A DNA stretch of 7,188 nt from Methanocalculus sp. (GTDB lineage: Archaea > Halobacteriota > Methanomicrobia > Methanomicrobiales > Methanocorpusculaceae). This document shows, in pieces, positions 1 to 5,408 of this stretch (within the stretch, counting starts at the first letter, position 1; each line of letters opens with the position of its first letter). The translations under genes were made by a program, and so were the position numbers. The DNA is taken from the NCBI RefSeq assembly GCF_029762515.1, contig NZ_JARVGN010000075.1:1-7188 (forward strand), read 5' to 3'. The notes beneath the pieces were generated by a model. The model saw nothing but the letters and a program-made list of their open reading frames with translations, was not told the DNA's origin and ran no database searches.

Positions 1-307
1 CGTCTGCAATCTCCGGTGTCATCCGCCAGAGATTAGACTGGAGTGCAAAATCGGGGTTAAGTTCGGAGAGCCCCTCTGCAAGGATCGGGAGTGCCTGACG
101 GTAAAAATCCGCACCTGCAAGGAGCGGCTCCCCCCCGTGAAAGGTGAAGGTGACGGGATCGGTCCGGAAACTCTTCAGCCACCTGACGATATCGTGGATC
201 GTCTTGATGGACATGACAGGCGATCCCTCCTCGGAACTCCAGCAGTAGGCACAGTTGCCCGGACACCCAAGGGTTGGTATGATCATCACGTGGAACGGAT
301 TTTTCAT
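1..307 (-). CDS. Radical SAM enzyme, N-terminal part (probable peptide-modifying type)
   Basis: This is the N-terminal 102 residues of a radical SAM protein; the rest lies beyond the left edge. The CX3CX2C triad that binds the [4Fe-4S] cluster is at C15, C19 and C22, followed by the GGEP SAM-binding motif at residues 58-61. Known of the family: the cluster cleaves S-adenosylmethionine to a 5'-deoxyadenosyl radical that abstracts hydrogen from a substrate. From memory, the text around the triad and the stretch from FTFHGGEP to NPDFALQ resemble a methanogen radical SAM/SPASM family predicted to modify peptides (TIGR04083-like). The SPASM part, which would support this, is not in the window. The start is uncertain. 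The first in-frame ATG after a stop is at 307 and lacks a Shine-Dalgarno sequence, whereas a good AAGGAG precedes ATGs at 332 and 328. The start at 332 is in a different frame and would join this gene if one A were missing from the A5 run at 300-304. The radical SAM call is firm; the substrate is unknown. Confidence 0.88.
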   Translation of the reverse strand, partial: MKNPFHVMIIPTLGCPGNCAYCWSSEEGSPVMSIKTIHDIVRWLKSFRTDPVTFTFHGGEPLLAGADFYRQALPILAEGLSELNPDFALQSNLWRMTPEIAD

Positions 308-336
308 CGTATTTCAGTATCTGGTCATCCATACAG

Positions 337-342
337 CTCCTT
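337..342 (-). promoter_or_regulatory. Ribosome-binding site AAGGAG upstream of the radical SAM gene
   Basis: On the minus strand AAGGAG lies 4 bases before an ATG at 332 and 8 bases before an ATG at 328, but 29 bases before the radical SAM start at 307. The ATG at 328 opens only MTRY and a stop (316-314), in the same frame as the radical SAM gene and six bases before its ATG. The ATG at 332 opens a frame that reads MDDQILKYDE and then diverges from the radical SAM frame. Either the ribosome reinitiates at 307 after the mini-ORF, or the gene originally began at 332. Confidence 0.55.
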
Positions 343-461
343 AATGCTATTCATTCATGCAGGGCAACCCTACCCGGAAAAACCGGATTGGGAATTCCTG
401 AAATGACAAATAATGTCCCGAATGAGTTATCTGTGTAATATTTGGCGTTCTTTCATCAGGT

Positions 462-471
462 TAAACTTATT
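462..471 (+). promoter_or_regulatory. Candidate archaeal TATA box for the rightward transcript
   Basis: The sequence TAAACTTATT is centred about 29 bases before the ATG at 495, the spacing expected for a leaderless archaeal transcript starting at that ATG. A second AT-rich box, GTATATGTAT at 481-490, is an alternative that would place the transcript start near 510. Either could drive the short ORFs and the antiporter gene. The call rests on composition and spacing only. Confidence 0.3.
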
Positions 472-494
472 GTCTGTCGGGTATATGTATCATC

Positions 495-581
495 ATGAGT
501 CTCTCACTGATCATGCATCGAATTGACAGAGACAGTATCACAGAGTATCGTCTGCCCCTCTTCTCTCCTGACGATAGATGA
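495..581 (+). CDS. Possible 28-residue small ORF, or a remnant of a broken gene
   Basis: The ATG at 495 lies at leaderless spacing from a TATA-like box at 462-471. It opens a 28-codon frame ending in LPLFSPDDR and a TGA, which overlaps an ATG in the next frame (ATGA at 578-581). I do not recognise the peptide. The next stretch that looks protein-like is in frame +1 from 610 to 711 (ending CTIRQFPGWK), so the whole could be one former gene of about 70 residues with a frameshift and a stop. It may equally be noncoding leader sequence. Confidence is low. Confidence 0.2.
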   Translation: MSLSLIMHRIDRDSITEYRLPLFSPDDR

Positions 582-710
582 AACCGGCAGGTGCTGCATG
601 AGGGTCTGACTTGCGATCCACGATGCCGCGTATCCGGGTATGATCCACAACCTTCTCATTCACGATGAGTCGGGTGTATGTACAATCAGGCAGTTTCCCG
701 GCTGGAAGTG

Positions 711-716
711 AAGGAG
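711..716 (+). promoter_or_regulatory. Ribosome-binding site AAGGAG for the 26-codon ORF
   Basis: AAGGAG lies 7 bases before the ATG at 724 (4 bases before another ATG at 721). This is among the best Shine-Dalgarno matches in the window. It is the main reason to take the small ORF 724-804 seriously. Confidence 0.5.
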
Positions 717-723
717 TGATATG

Positions 724-804
724 ATGACACAAGTTATCGGGCAGAAGATGAGGCACCCAATGCAGGAGCGGATGCTCTCACTCTTCAGGAGGCAGCTCTC
801 ATGA
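724..804 (+). CDS. Small basic peptide (26 aa), coupled to the antiporter-like gene
   Basis: A short ORF with a good Shine-Dalgarno sequence (AAGGAG at 711-716) encodes a 26-residue, strongly basic peptide ending in LSLFRRQLS. Arg, Lys and hydrophobic residues alternate in a way compatible with an amphipathic helix. Its TGA overlaps the ATG of the next gene (ATGA at 801-804), the classic arrangement for translational coupling, and the Shine-Dalgarno sequence of that next gene lies inside this ORF. An ATG at 721 could be used instead. I recognise no family. It may be a leader peptide that controls translation of the transporter, a small accessory subunit, or the tail of a decayed upstream gene. 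Confidence 0.35.
   Translation: MTQVIGQKMRHPMQERMLSLFRRQLS
787..792 (+). promoter_or_regulatory. Shine-Dalgarno AGGAGG for the antiporter-like gene
   Basis: A full AGGAGG stands 8 bases before the ATG at 801. It fixes the start of the 592-residue membrane protein. The same reading frame is open back to 720 but has no other ATG, GTG or TTG start there. Confidence 0.8.
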
Positions 805-2579
805 TTGCCATCCCTCCGTTCCTCATCTATATCATAGGTGCCGCCCTCCTCCCTCTCCTCCCGAAGAGGGTGCGGCATGAGTGGATGCTTTTTGTCACAA
901 TAGCCGGGCTTGCCGCAATCAGCCTTCAGGAATACGGGATGGTGGTTCCTGTCCTTCAGCTTCTCCCCGGAATAGAGCTCTCCCTCCTCTCGGTTGACGG
1001 CCTGTCACGGGTGGTTGGCTATATCTTTGCAGGAATCAGTGTCCTTGCCGTCATCTACTCGAGCCAGGAGGAGCGTATCTCCCACCAGATGGCATTACTG
1101 GTTCAGGTCGCATCAGGAATGGGTATCGTCTATGCAGGCGACTTCATCACCCTCTTCATCTTCTGGGAACTGCTCGCCCTCTCCTCACTTGCCCTCATCT
1201 GGCATGGATATGAGGGTTCACAGGGTGCCGGGTATCGGTATGCCCTGATGCATATCCTCGGAGGGGTCTTCCTCCTTGCAGCTATCGCCGTTCAGTTTGC
1301 TGAAACCGGTTCGCTTCAGATCGGCCTCGCCGCCCCTGGTACTGCTGCCCTCCTCTTCATTATCGGGATCGGAATGAATGCCGCGATCATCCCGCTCCAT
1401 GCCTGGCTTCCCGAATCATATTCAAAGGCATCGATTGTGGGATCGGTCATCCTCTGCATCTTCACGACCAAGGCAGCGGTGTACCTGCTGGCACGTACCC
1501 TCCCCGGATCCGAGGCGGTGATGTACCTGGGAGCGATCATGGTCGTTTACGGTCTCGTCTTTGCGATCCTTCAGGATGATATGCGGATGCTCCTCTCCTA
1601 CCATGTGATCAGCCAGGTCGGGTACATGGTCGCTGCTGTCGGTATCGGCACCACACTCGCCTTGAACGGGGGTATTGCCCATCTCTTCAACCATATCCTC
1701 TACAAGGCCCTCCTCTTCATGGTGGTGGGGGCGATCATCTACCAGACCGGCAGACACCGCCTCTCCGAACTCGGCGGACTCGGGAAGCAGATGCCGATCA
1801 CTTTCTATGTCTCCCTGATAGCATCTGCTGCCATTGCAGGTGTACCGGGGTTCAATGGCTATGTCAGCAAGGAGATGATCGTCGGAGCGGCTGCTGAGAG
1901 CGGTCTTTTAACCCTTGAGTTGCTCCTTCTGATAGGGTCGATCGGTACCTTCCTCTCCTTTGTGAAACTGAACTACTATGCATTCATCAGGGAGAAGCTT
2001 GATCTAATTACACGTGACCCTCCGGTTCCGATGCTCATTGCAATGGTGATGACCGCATCTGCCTGCGTAATCTATGGTGTCTATCCCTGGATCCTCTTCT
2101 CGATCCTCCCTTATCCGGTCACCCATGATATCTTCAGCATCTCGCATATCCTTGAGATGATCCTCATCTTTGCTGCAGTGCTGCTGAACCTCTGGATCGT
2201 GAGGAGCATGATTCAAAAACCAACCTATATTCCCCCCGATATGATGGATCTCTATCGTGCCGGAGGGCGGGGTGTCCTCTACCTCTCCCATACCCTCCTC
2301 CCCAGTCTCCAGAACATCATCTCGGTTTCTCTTGACTGGTGTGTGGACGGGGCTTCATGGCTCTCAAAAAACCCGGTCATGGCAGTGGATATCCTTTCAT
2401 ATGTGATATCTGTACCCCTCTCATTCAATCCTGAAAGGCGGAGAGAGAAGGAGATCCGGCTCTCAATCCTGATCAATACATATCCTCAGGCAATTCCGCA
2501 GTCCACCAATGCCGGATATGGAATCTTCCTGGTGGCAGCAATCGCCTTTGCCTATTTTCTGATGGTTTTTCTCTTCTGA
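801..2579 (+). CDS. Proton/sodium-translocating membrane subunit, NuoL/M/N-MrpD family
   Basis: This 592-residue polytopic membrane protein has about 14 hydrophobic segments, plus a last one at residues 574-592, and belongs to the family of proton-conducting subunits of complex I, Ech-type hydrogenases and Mrp antiporters. The family's charged residues are visible: E123 in FWELLALSS (the transmembrane-5 glutamate), the HAWLPESYSKA loop at 200-210, K224 in TTKAAVYLL, FNHILYKALLF with H298 and K302, K357 in the GVPGFNGYVSK turn, and K389. Known of the family: these residues form the ion half-channels. The end after about residue 470 is a less conserved extension, mostly polar with RRREKE at 546-551. 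Start 801 is supported by AGGAGG at 787-792. No other Mrp, Ech or Nuo subunit lies in the window: the left neighbour is divergent and the next gene is unrelated. It is therefore an orphan subunit that acts alone or with subunits encoded elsewhere. The family is clear; antiporter versus redox-complex membership cannot be decided here. Confidence 0.92.
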   Translation: MIAIPPFLIYIIGAALLPLLPKRVRHEWMLFVTIAGLAAISLQEYGMVVPVLQLLPGIELSLLSVDGLSRVVGYIFAGISVLAVIYSSQEERISHQMALLVQVASGMGIVYAGDFITLFIFWELLALSSLALIWHGYEGSQGAGYRYALMHILGGVFLLAAIAVQFAETGSLQIGLAAPGTAALLFIIGIGMNAAIIPLHAWLPESYSKASIVGSVILCIFTTKAAVYLLARTLPGSEAVMYLGAIMVVYGLVFAILQDDMRMLLSYHVISQVGYMVAAVGIGTTLALNGGIAHLFNHILYKALLFMVVGAIIYQTGRHRLSELGGLGKQMPITFYVSLIASAAIAGVPGFNGYVSKEMIVGAAAESGLLTLELLLLIGSIGTFLSFVKLNYYAFIREKLDLITRDPPVPMLIAMVMTASACVIYGVYPWILFSILPYPVTHDIFSISHILEMILIFAAVLLNLWIVRSMIQKPTYIPPDMMDLYRAGGRGVLYLSHTLLPSLQNIISVSLDWCVDGASWLSKNPVMAVDILSYVISVPLSFNPERRREKEIRLSILINTYPQAIPQSTNAGYGIFLVAAIAFAYFLMVFLF

Positions 2580-2594
2580 CCCACTGAAGCGATC

Positions 2595-2601
2595 CTTTAT
2601 T
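2595..2601 (+). promoter_or_regulatory. Candidate TATA box of the CPxCGG/YkgJ gene pair
   Basis: CTTTATT is centred about 32 bases before the ATG at 2630, and no Shine-Dalgarno sequence lies between. This suggests a short-leader or leaderless transcript for the two following genes. A T5 run at 2566-2570 inside the end of the preceding gene could help end its transcription. The evidence is composition and spacing only. Confidence 0.3.
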
Positions 2602-2629
2602 CTCCTCTGGTACTGAATTACTATTACCT

Positions 2630-3049
2630 ATGATCGAGTCCTCCGGATGTGCAGAGCCCCTGAAACCCTATCGCGAGATACCGGGAAGAACACCTGGAGA
2701 AAAGTGCGAGACCATCGGGATTGTCCCCGGAAAGCTGATGCCGCTCTCTGAACTCAGGCAGATTCAGGAGCAGTGCAAAATTACCGTATTTCTCTTCTTT
2801 GACGAACGGATCGCCAGGCATTCGACCATGCAGAGCGATATCGATAACTATTCCCTGCTTCCCCCAAAGGCACGGCCGTATCTTGAACTTCATCAGTTCT
2901 ACCGGGTAATCGAGGAAGAAGGGCTTGAACTCATCGATGGTGAGTCGGTCTCTGCTGAAATTCTGACTGTTGGCGAGCTGGAATGTCCATCATGCGGGGG
3001 CATTCGTTTTGACCCCTATATCCGGGCTCTCCTCCTCTCTGATGAATAA
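2630..3049 (+). CDS. Uncharacterised 139-residue protein with C-terminal CPxCGG
   Basis: I do not recognise this family. The protein is soluble and acidic in its second half, with cysteines at 7, 26, 49, 119 and 122. The last two form CPSCGG, which resembles one half of a zinc-ribbon knuckle. No second CxxC is present, so a metal site would need the isolated cysteines or a second subunit. The core (about residues 27-115) mixes predicted strands and helices, with a hydrophobic strand ITVFLFF at 51-57 that looks like the centre of an alpha/beta domain. The gene ends 14 bases before the YkgJ-type gene, so the two are probably co-transcribed. The start at 2630 has no Shine-Dalgarno sequence but lies at roughly leaderless spacing from a TATA-like box. 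The ORF is likely real given its length and position; its role is unknown. Confidence 0.7.
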   Translation: MIESSGCAEPLKPYREIPGRTPGEKCETIGIVPGKLMPLSELRQIQEQCKITVFLFFDERIARHSTMQSDIDNYSLLPPKARPYLELHQFYRVIEEEGLELIDGESVSAEILTVGELECPSCGGIRFDPYIRALLLSDE

Positions 3050-3063
3050 AACCTGCGATTGCT

Positions 3064-3792
3064 ATGAGCAGGAACATGAGCATACAGGACCACATTATCA
3101 CGCTTAAACAGGATGAAGCAGCACTTCTTGGGTATTCTGAAGATGAGCTGATCAGCATCATCCGTGATGTCGGATTCTCCTGTGACGGATGCGGGCGATG
3201 CTGCACCGCATCCTATAACGGCCATGTCTTCCTCCTTGACAGCGATCTCCCTTATATCCGAAATAATCACCCTGAAGCCCTCATTCCGGCGCCTGACTTT
3301 GAATATGGGGATCAGCATGGTATCCTGTATGTCTCGGGATATGCCCTGAGGGTTCATGAGGATGGGCGGTGTCTCTTTCTGGATGCAGGCAACCGGTGCG
3401 AAATCTATGAGAACCGGTTCTCGATCTGCCGCATCTACCCCTATATGCTTCACCGGGAACCTGATGCCAACGGGGTGGTGGAATGGCGGCAGATATCTGG
3501 TCTTGGAGAACACGGGGAATATCACAGTGAGATCACTGAAGAAGAGGCAACAACGATCGCTAACCAGGTCCTCTCCTATGAACTGGACTTTGTCCGGCAG
3601 CAGATCGGCTTCTGGGAAGCGATCTCCTTGTACTTCGACGAACAGAACCTCCGGCATGTCAGGAAGATCTATGATCAGGCACTCCGGCGGTTCCGGAAGG
3701 GTGAGCCGGTGCGGGTGATGGTCTATGCGGGAGGATCATTTGAAGAGCATATTGTAGGAATTGGGGAGTACCGCGGCTTCTCGTCCCCATAA
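3064..3792 (+). CDS. YkgJ-family cysteine cluster protein (CxxCxxCC)
   Basis: The 242-residue protein carries the full cysteine signature of the YkgJ (PF03692) family: C40xxC43xxC46C47 near the N-terminus, then C103 in GRCLFL, C112 in CEIYENR, and C122 in the CRIYP motif. Known of the family: these cysteines are thought to bind zinc or an iron-sulfur cluster, and no general enzymatic role has been established. There is no signal peptide or membrane segment, so it should be cytosolic. The C-terminal third (about 155-242) is helical and charged, outside the core family domain. It follows the CPxCGG gene by 14 bases on the same strand and probably shares its transcript; the pair together bring 12 cysteines. 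No Shine-Dalgarno sequence precedes ATG 3064. ATG 3076 (MSIQDH) is an alternative start, with a weak AGGA just ahead. Family assignment is firm, function open. Confidence 0.88.
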   Translation: MSRNMSIQDHIITLKQDEAALLGYSEDELISIIRDVGFSCDGCGRCCTASYNGHVFLLDSDLPYIRNNHPEALIPAPDFEYGDQHGILYVSGYALRVHEDGRCLFLDAGNRCEIYENRFSICRIYPYMLHREPDANGVVEWRQISGLGEHGEYHSEITEEEATTIANQVLSYELDFVRQQIGFWEAISLYFDEQNLRHVRKIYDQALRRFRKGEPVRVMVYAGGSFEEHIVGIGEYRGFSSP

Positions 3793-3814
3793 CACATTCA
3801 AACCATGGAAAGGG

Positions 3815-3822
3815 TATTTATA
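3815..3822 (+). promoter_or_regulatory. TATA box of the Yip1-family gene (leaderless)
   Basis: TATTTATA is preceded by the purine-rich GGAAAGGG (3808-3814 region), which could act as a BRE element. Its centre is 26-27 bases before the ATG at 3845, and no Shine-Dalgarno sequence lies between. This matches a leaderless archaeal promoter with the transcript starting at or next to the ATG. The second box, TTTATATA just before the ATG, is too close to serve this gene. Confidence 0.5.
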
Positions 3823-3844
3823 GGGGCATATCATTTCTTTATAT

Positions 3845-4429
3845 ATGTCACTTCCTTTCATTGAGACATTCAAGGGGATGATCACATCCCCCGGAGAAAC
3901 GATCCGGAAGAGCAGTTCCGGGACGCTCACAGATTCAATCATCTACTTTTTGATTGTCATCTTCATCTACTCGGTACTGACAACTATAATTGAACAATTT
4001 ATCGGCCCTGTCCTTCCGATCCCCTTATCACCAGGTGCGGATATCGCTATGATAATTTCCTTTATCATAGCACTCGTCATAATCGGGACGATAACACTGT
4101 TGATCGCCGGTGCCATCATCCATATCTGTGCGAAGATCCTCGGCGGAAAAGGCGATTATACCGCAACGGTGCGTGCCTTTGCACTTGCTGAGACACCTTC
4201 TGCGGCTATTGGGTGGATTCCCTTTATTGGCCTCCTTGCAGGTATCTGGGGCTTTATACTGATGGTAATGGGTATCCGCGATTACCATGGGATATCAACG
4301 ATCCGGGCATTGATTGCAGTGCTCCTGCCGGTGTTCATCCTTGTCATCCTGGCAGTCCTCGGGCTCATGTTCTTCATGATCGATCCGACAAGCGTAACGG
4401 TGACTGAGATCCCATCAGTCACCTTCTAG
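3845..4429 (+). CDS. Yip1-family integral membrane protein
   Basis: The 194-residue protein has four or five hydrophobic segments at about 30-54, 67-97, 118-142 and 153-179. Its pattern fits the Yip1 domain (PF04893) common in archaea and bacteria. It has an N-terminal cytosolic stretch with SPGETIRK (15-22), the sequence HICAKILGGKGDYTATVRAF between the second and third membrane segments, a P in AETPSA, and GIRDYHGIS (143-151) before the last segment. Known of the family: eukaryotic Yip1 acts with Rab GTPases in vesicle traffic, but prokaryotic members have no settled role. The gene stands alone with its own promoter box (3815-3822) and a hairpin plus T6 at its end. The acidic tail after the last segment is short. 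Confidence 0.85.
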   Translation: MSLPFIETFKGMITSPGETIRKSSSGTLTDSIIYFLIVIFIYSVLTTIIEQFIGPVLPIPLSPGADIAMIISFIIALVIIGTITLLIAGAIIHICAKILGGKGDYTATVRAFALAETPSAAIGWIPFIGLLAGIWGFILMVMGIRDYHGISTIRALIAVLLPVFILVILAVLGLMFFMIDPTSVTVTEIPSVTF

Positions 4430-4446
4430 ATCCTCCTCCCTTTTTT
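4399..4446 (+). terminator. Hairpin plus T6 terminator overlapping the end of the Yip1 gene
   Basis: A perfect 9-base inverted repeat (GGTGACTGA at 4399-4407, TCAGTCACC at 4415-4423) with a 7-base loop sits in the last codons of the Yip1-family gene. It is followed by a pyrimidine-rich stretch and a TTTTTT run at 4441-4446. In archaea the T run is usually what stops transcription; the hairpin may help or may protect the 3' end. The T run starts 11 bases after the stop codon and lies ahead of the next gene's promoter box. Confidence 0.55.
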
Positions 4447-4459
4447 CGATAGATACGCA

Positions 4460-4467
4460 CAAATAAT
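4460..4467 (+). promoter_or_regulatory. Candidate TATA box of the DUF308-type gene
   Basis: CAAATAAT is centred about 24 bases before the ATG at 4488, with no Shine-Dalgarno sequence between, which again suggests a leaderless transcript. The match is weak. A nearby ATG at 4484 opens only a five-codon frame and is not the start. Confidence 0.35.
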
Positions 4468-4487
4468 CCCAAAACAAGATTTTATGT

Positions 4488-5399
4488 ATGCAGAGGCTTG
4501 AAGATCTCCTCGAACCCCTCCATGAAGGTGTCTGGGAGGTGGTGGTGCCAAAGAGCGGGGTTGCCTCTCCGCTCTCGGAGAACTGGGTTCTCTCCCGCAT
4601 GAATATCCCCTCCCCCGGAACCCTTGCAAGCTACCGGTTCGGCCAGTACCACCTGCATGAGACTGCCACCGAATACCGGGTGCACCTTGACCGCTATGAT
4701 CCAAAAGAGCATCCGGTTCTGCATCTTGCAGATGATGCGCCGCTCGTCCTGATGGTGATAGATACCATATCCGCTCTCCTGATCGATTCAAAAAAAGCTC
4801 TTGTGCGGGATACTTCAGAAGTGCTCTCGGAGCAGACAAAGGCCTGGAAGCTCGTTGCCTTCTGCGGCATCTTCATGCTCCTCTTTGGCATCCAGATACT
4901 TACTGAACCATTCATCACATTTGACAGCCTCACCCGGCTCATCATCCCTCTCCTCTTCCTGGCTCTTTCTTATCCTTTCCTGAGGTCTGCGTTTGTAATC
5001 AGGCCATTTCGACTGCGATCGATTGGGCGTTTTGTTATCGGGCTTGGGATTGCTCTCCTTGCTCTCAGCACATTCTTCTCTGAACCTGATGAACTTGCAG
5101 GAACCTTCCTTTTTGTCCTGGCGATATGGACCTTTGCGAGTGCCTGGATCTCACTGAAAAGGGTTTTAAGGGGGAAAAAAGCCGTGCCTGAGGGGTTCTG
5201 GCTGAGGCTTGCGGTTGGTATCCTCTCGCTTGCCGTTGCGTTCATGGCGATCATTGCACCGGAAGCAATCATCGCGATCCTGATGTATCTCCTGGCAGGG
5301 ATTGCCCTCCTTATCGGCATCTACCTGATTGCAGAGGGGATGGCACTGAGAAAAAGGATGAGGGTTCCGGATCCCTCCCGAGAAGAGATCCTGGCATAA
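4488..5399 (+). CDS. Membrane protein: soluble N-terminal domain plus DUF308/HdeD-like domain
   Basis: The 303-residue protein has two parts. Residues 1-118 are soluble and unrecognised, with several conserved-looking aromatic and acidic spots (EGVWEVVVPKSG, YRFGQYHLHE, DRYDPKEHPVLHL). Residues 120-285 form six hydrophobic segments in three pairs (about 121-139, 149-171, 180-197, 203-223, 237-257, 259-285). The final pair, GFWLRLAVGILSLAVAF and then AILMYLLAGIALLIGIYLI, is typical of DUF308/HdeD-like membrane proteins. E. coli HdeD is linked to acid resistance, but the archaeal proteins have no known role. The C-terminal tail RKRMRVPDPSREE is charged and cytosolic by the positive-inside rule. 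The start at 4488 is the first usable ATG and has a TATA-like box at leaderless spacing. Its 3' end faces RuBisCO with 9 bases between stop codons. The gene is clearly real; the family assignment of the second half is likely but made by eye. Confidence 0.8.
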   Translation: MQRLEDLLEPLHEGVWEVVVPKSGVASPLSENWVLSRMNIPSPGTLASYRFGQYHLHETATEYRVHLDRYDPKEHPVLHLADDAPLVLMVIDTISALLIDSKKALVRDTSEVLSEQTKAWKLVAFCGIFMLLFGIQILTEPFITFDSLTRLIIPLLFLALSYPFLRSAFVIRPFRLRSIGRFVIGLGIALLALSTFFSEPDELAGTFLFVLAIWTFASAWISLKRVLRGKKAVPEGFWLRLAVGILSLAVAFMAIIAPEAIIAILMYLLAGIALLIGIYLIAEGMALRKRMRVPDPSREEILA

Positions 5400-5408
5400 T
5401 CTGTCTGG

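Larger units (their letters stand above)
308..800. other. Region without a full-size gene: divergent promoter zone and short ORFs
   Basis: Between the leftward radical SAM gene and the rightward antiporter gene there is no ORF that looks like a conserved protein. AT-rich candidate promoter boxes cluster at about 435-490. From 495 onward the plus strand carries a chain of tiny ORFs: 495-581 (28 codons), 578-601 (7 codons, ATGA overlap), 598-609 (3 codons, ATGA overlap), 640-711 (23 codons) and 724-804 (26 codons, ATGA overlap with the antiporter gene). This could be a decayed small gene, a translated leader, or chance. Longer minus-strand ORFs here lack convincing starts and look like shadows. 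Confidence 0.5.

Noticed and set aside
360..400. Short inverted repeats (AGGG-CAA-CCCT and CCGG-AAAAA-CCGG) upstream of the radical SAM gene.
   Set aside because: The arms are only four bases, too short to support a terminator or operator call without conservation data.
538..756. A 72-codon minus-strand ORF in the gap left of the antiporter gene.
   Set aside because: It begins at a GTG with no good ribosome-binding site, has no recognisable motif, and overlaps the better-supported plus-strand signals at 711-804.
495..800. The antiporter frame stays open back to 495 apart from three in-frame TGA codons (579, 666, 717), hinting at TGA read-through.
   Set aside because: TGA recoding as selenocysteine is not known in this group. 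The translated stretch does not look like a transporter N-terminus, and AGGAGG at 787-792 gives a good start at 801. Three TGA stops in about 100 codons is ordinary.
3016..3657. A 213-codon minus-strand ORF opposite the YkgJ-type gene.
   Set aside because: The plus strand encodes a clear CxxCxxCC protein with family motifs over the same bases; the opposite frame is a shadow with no recognisable domain.
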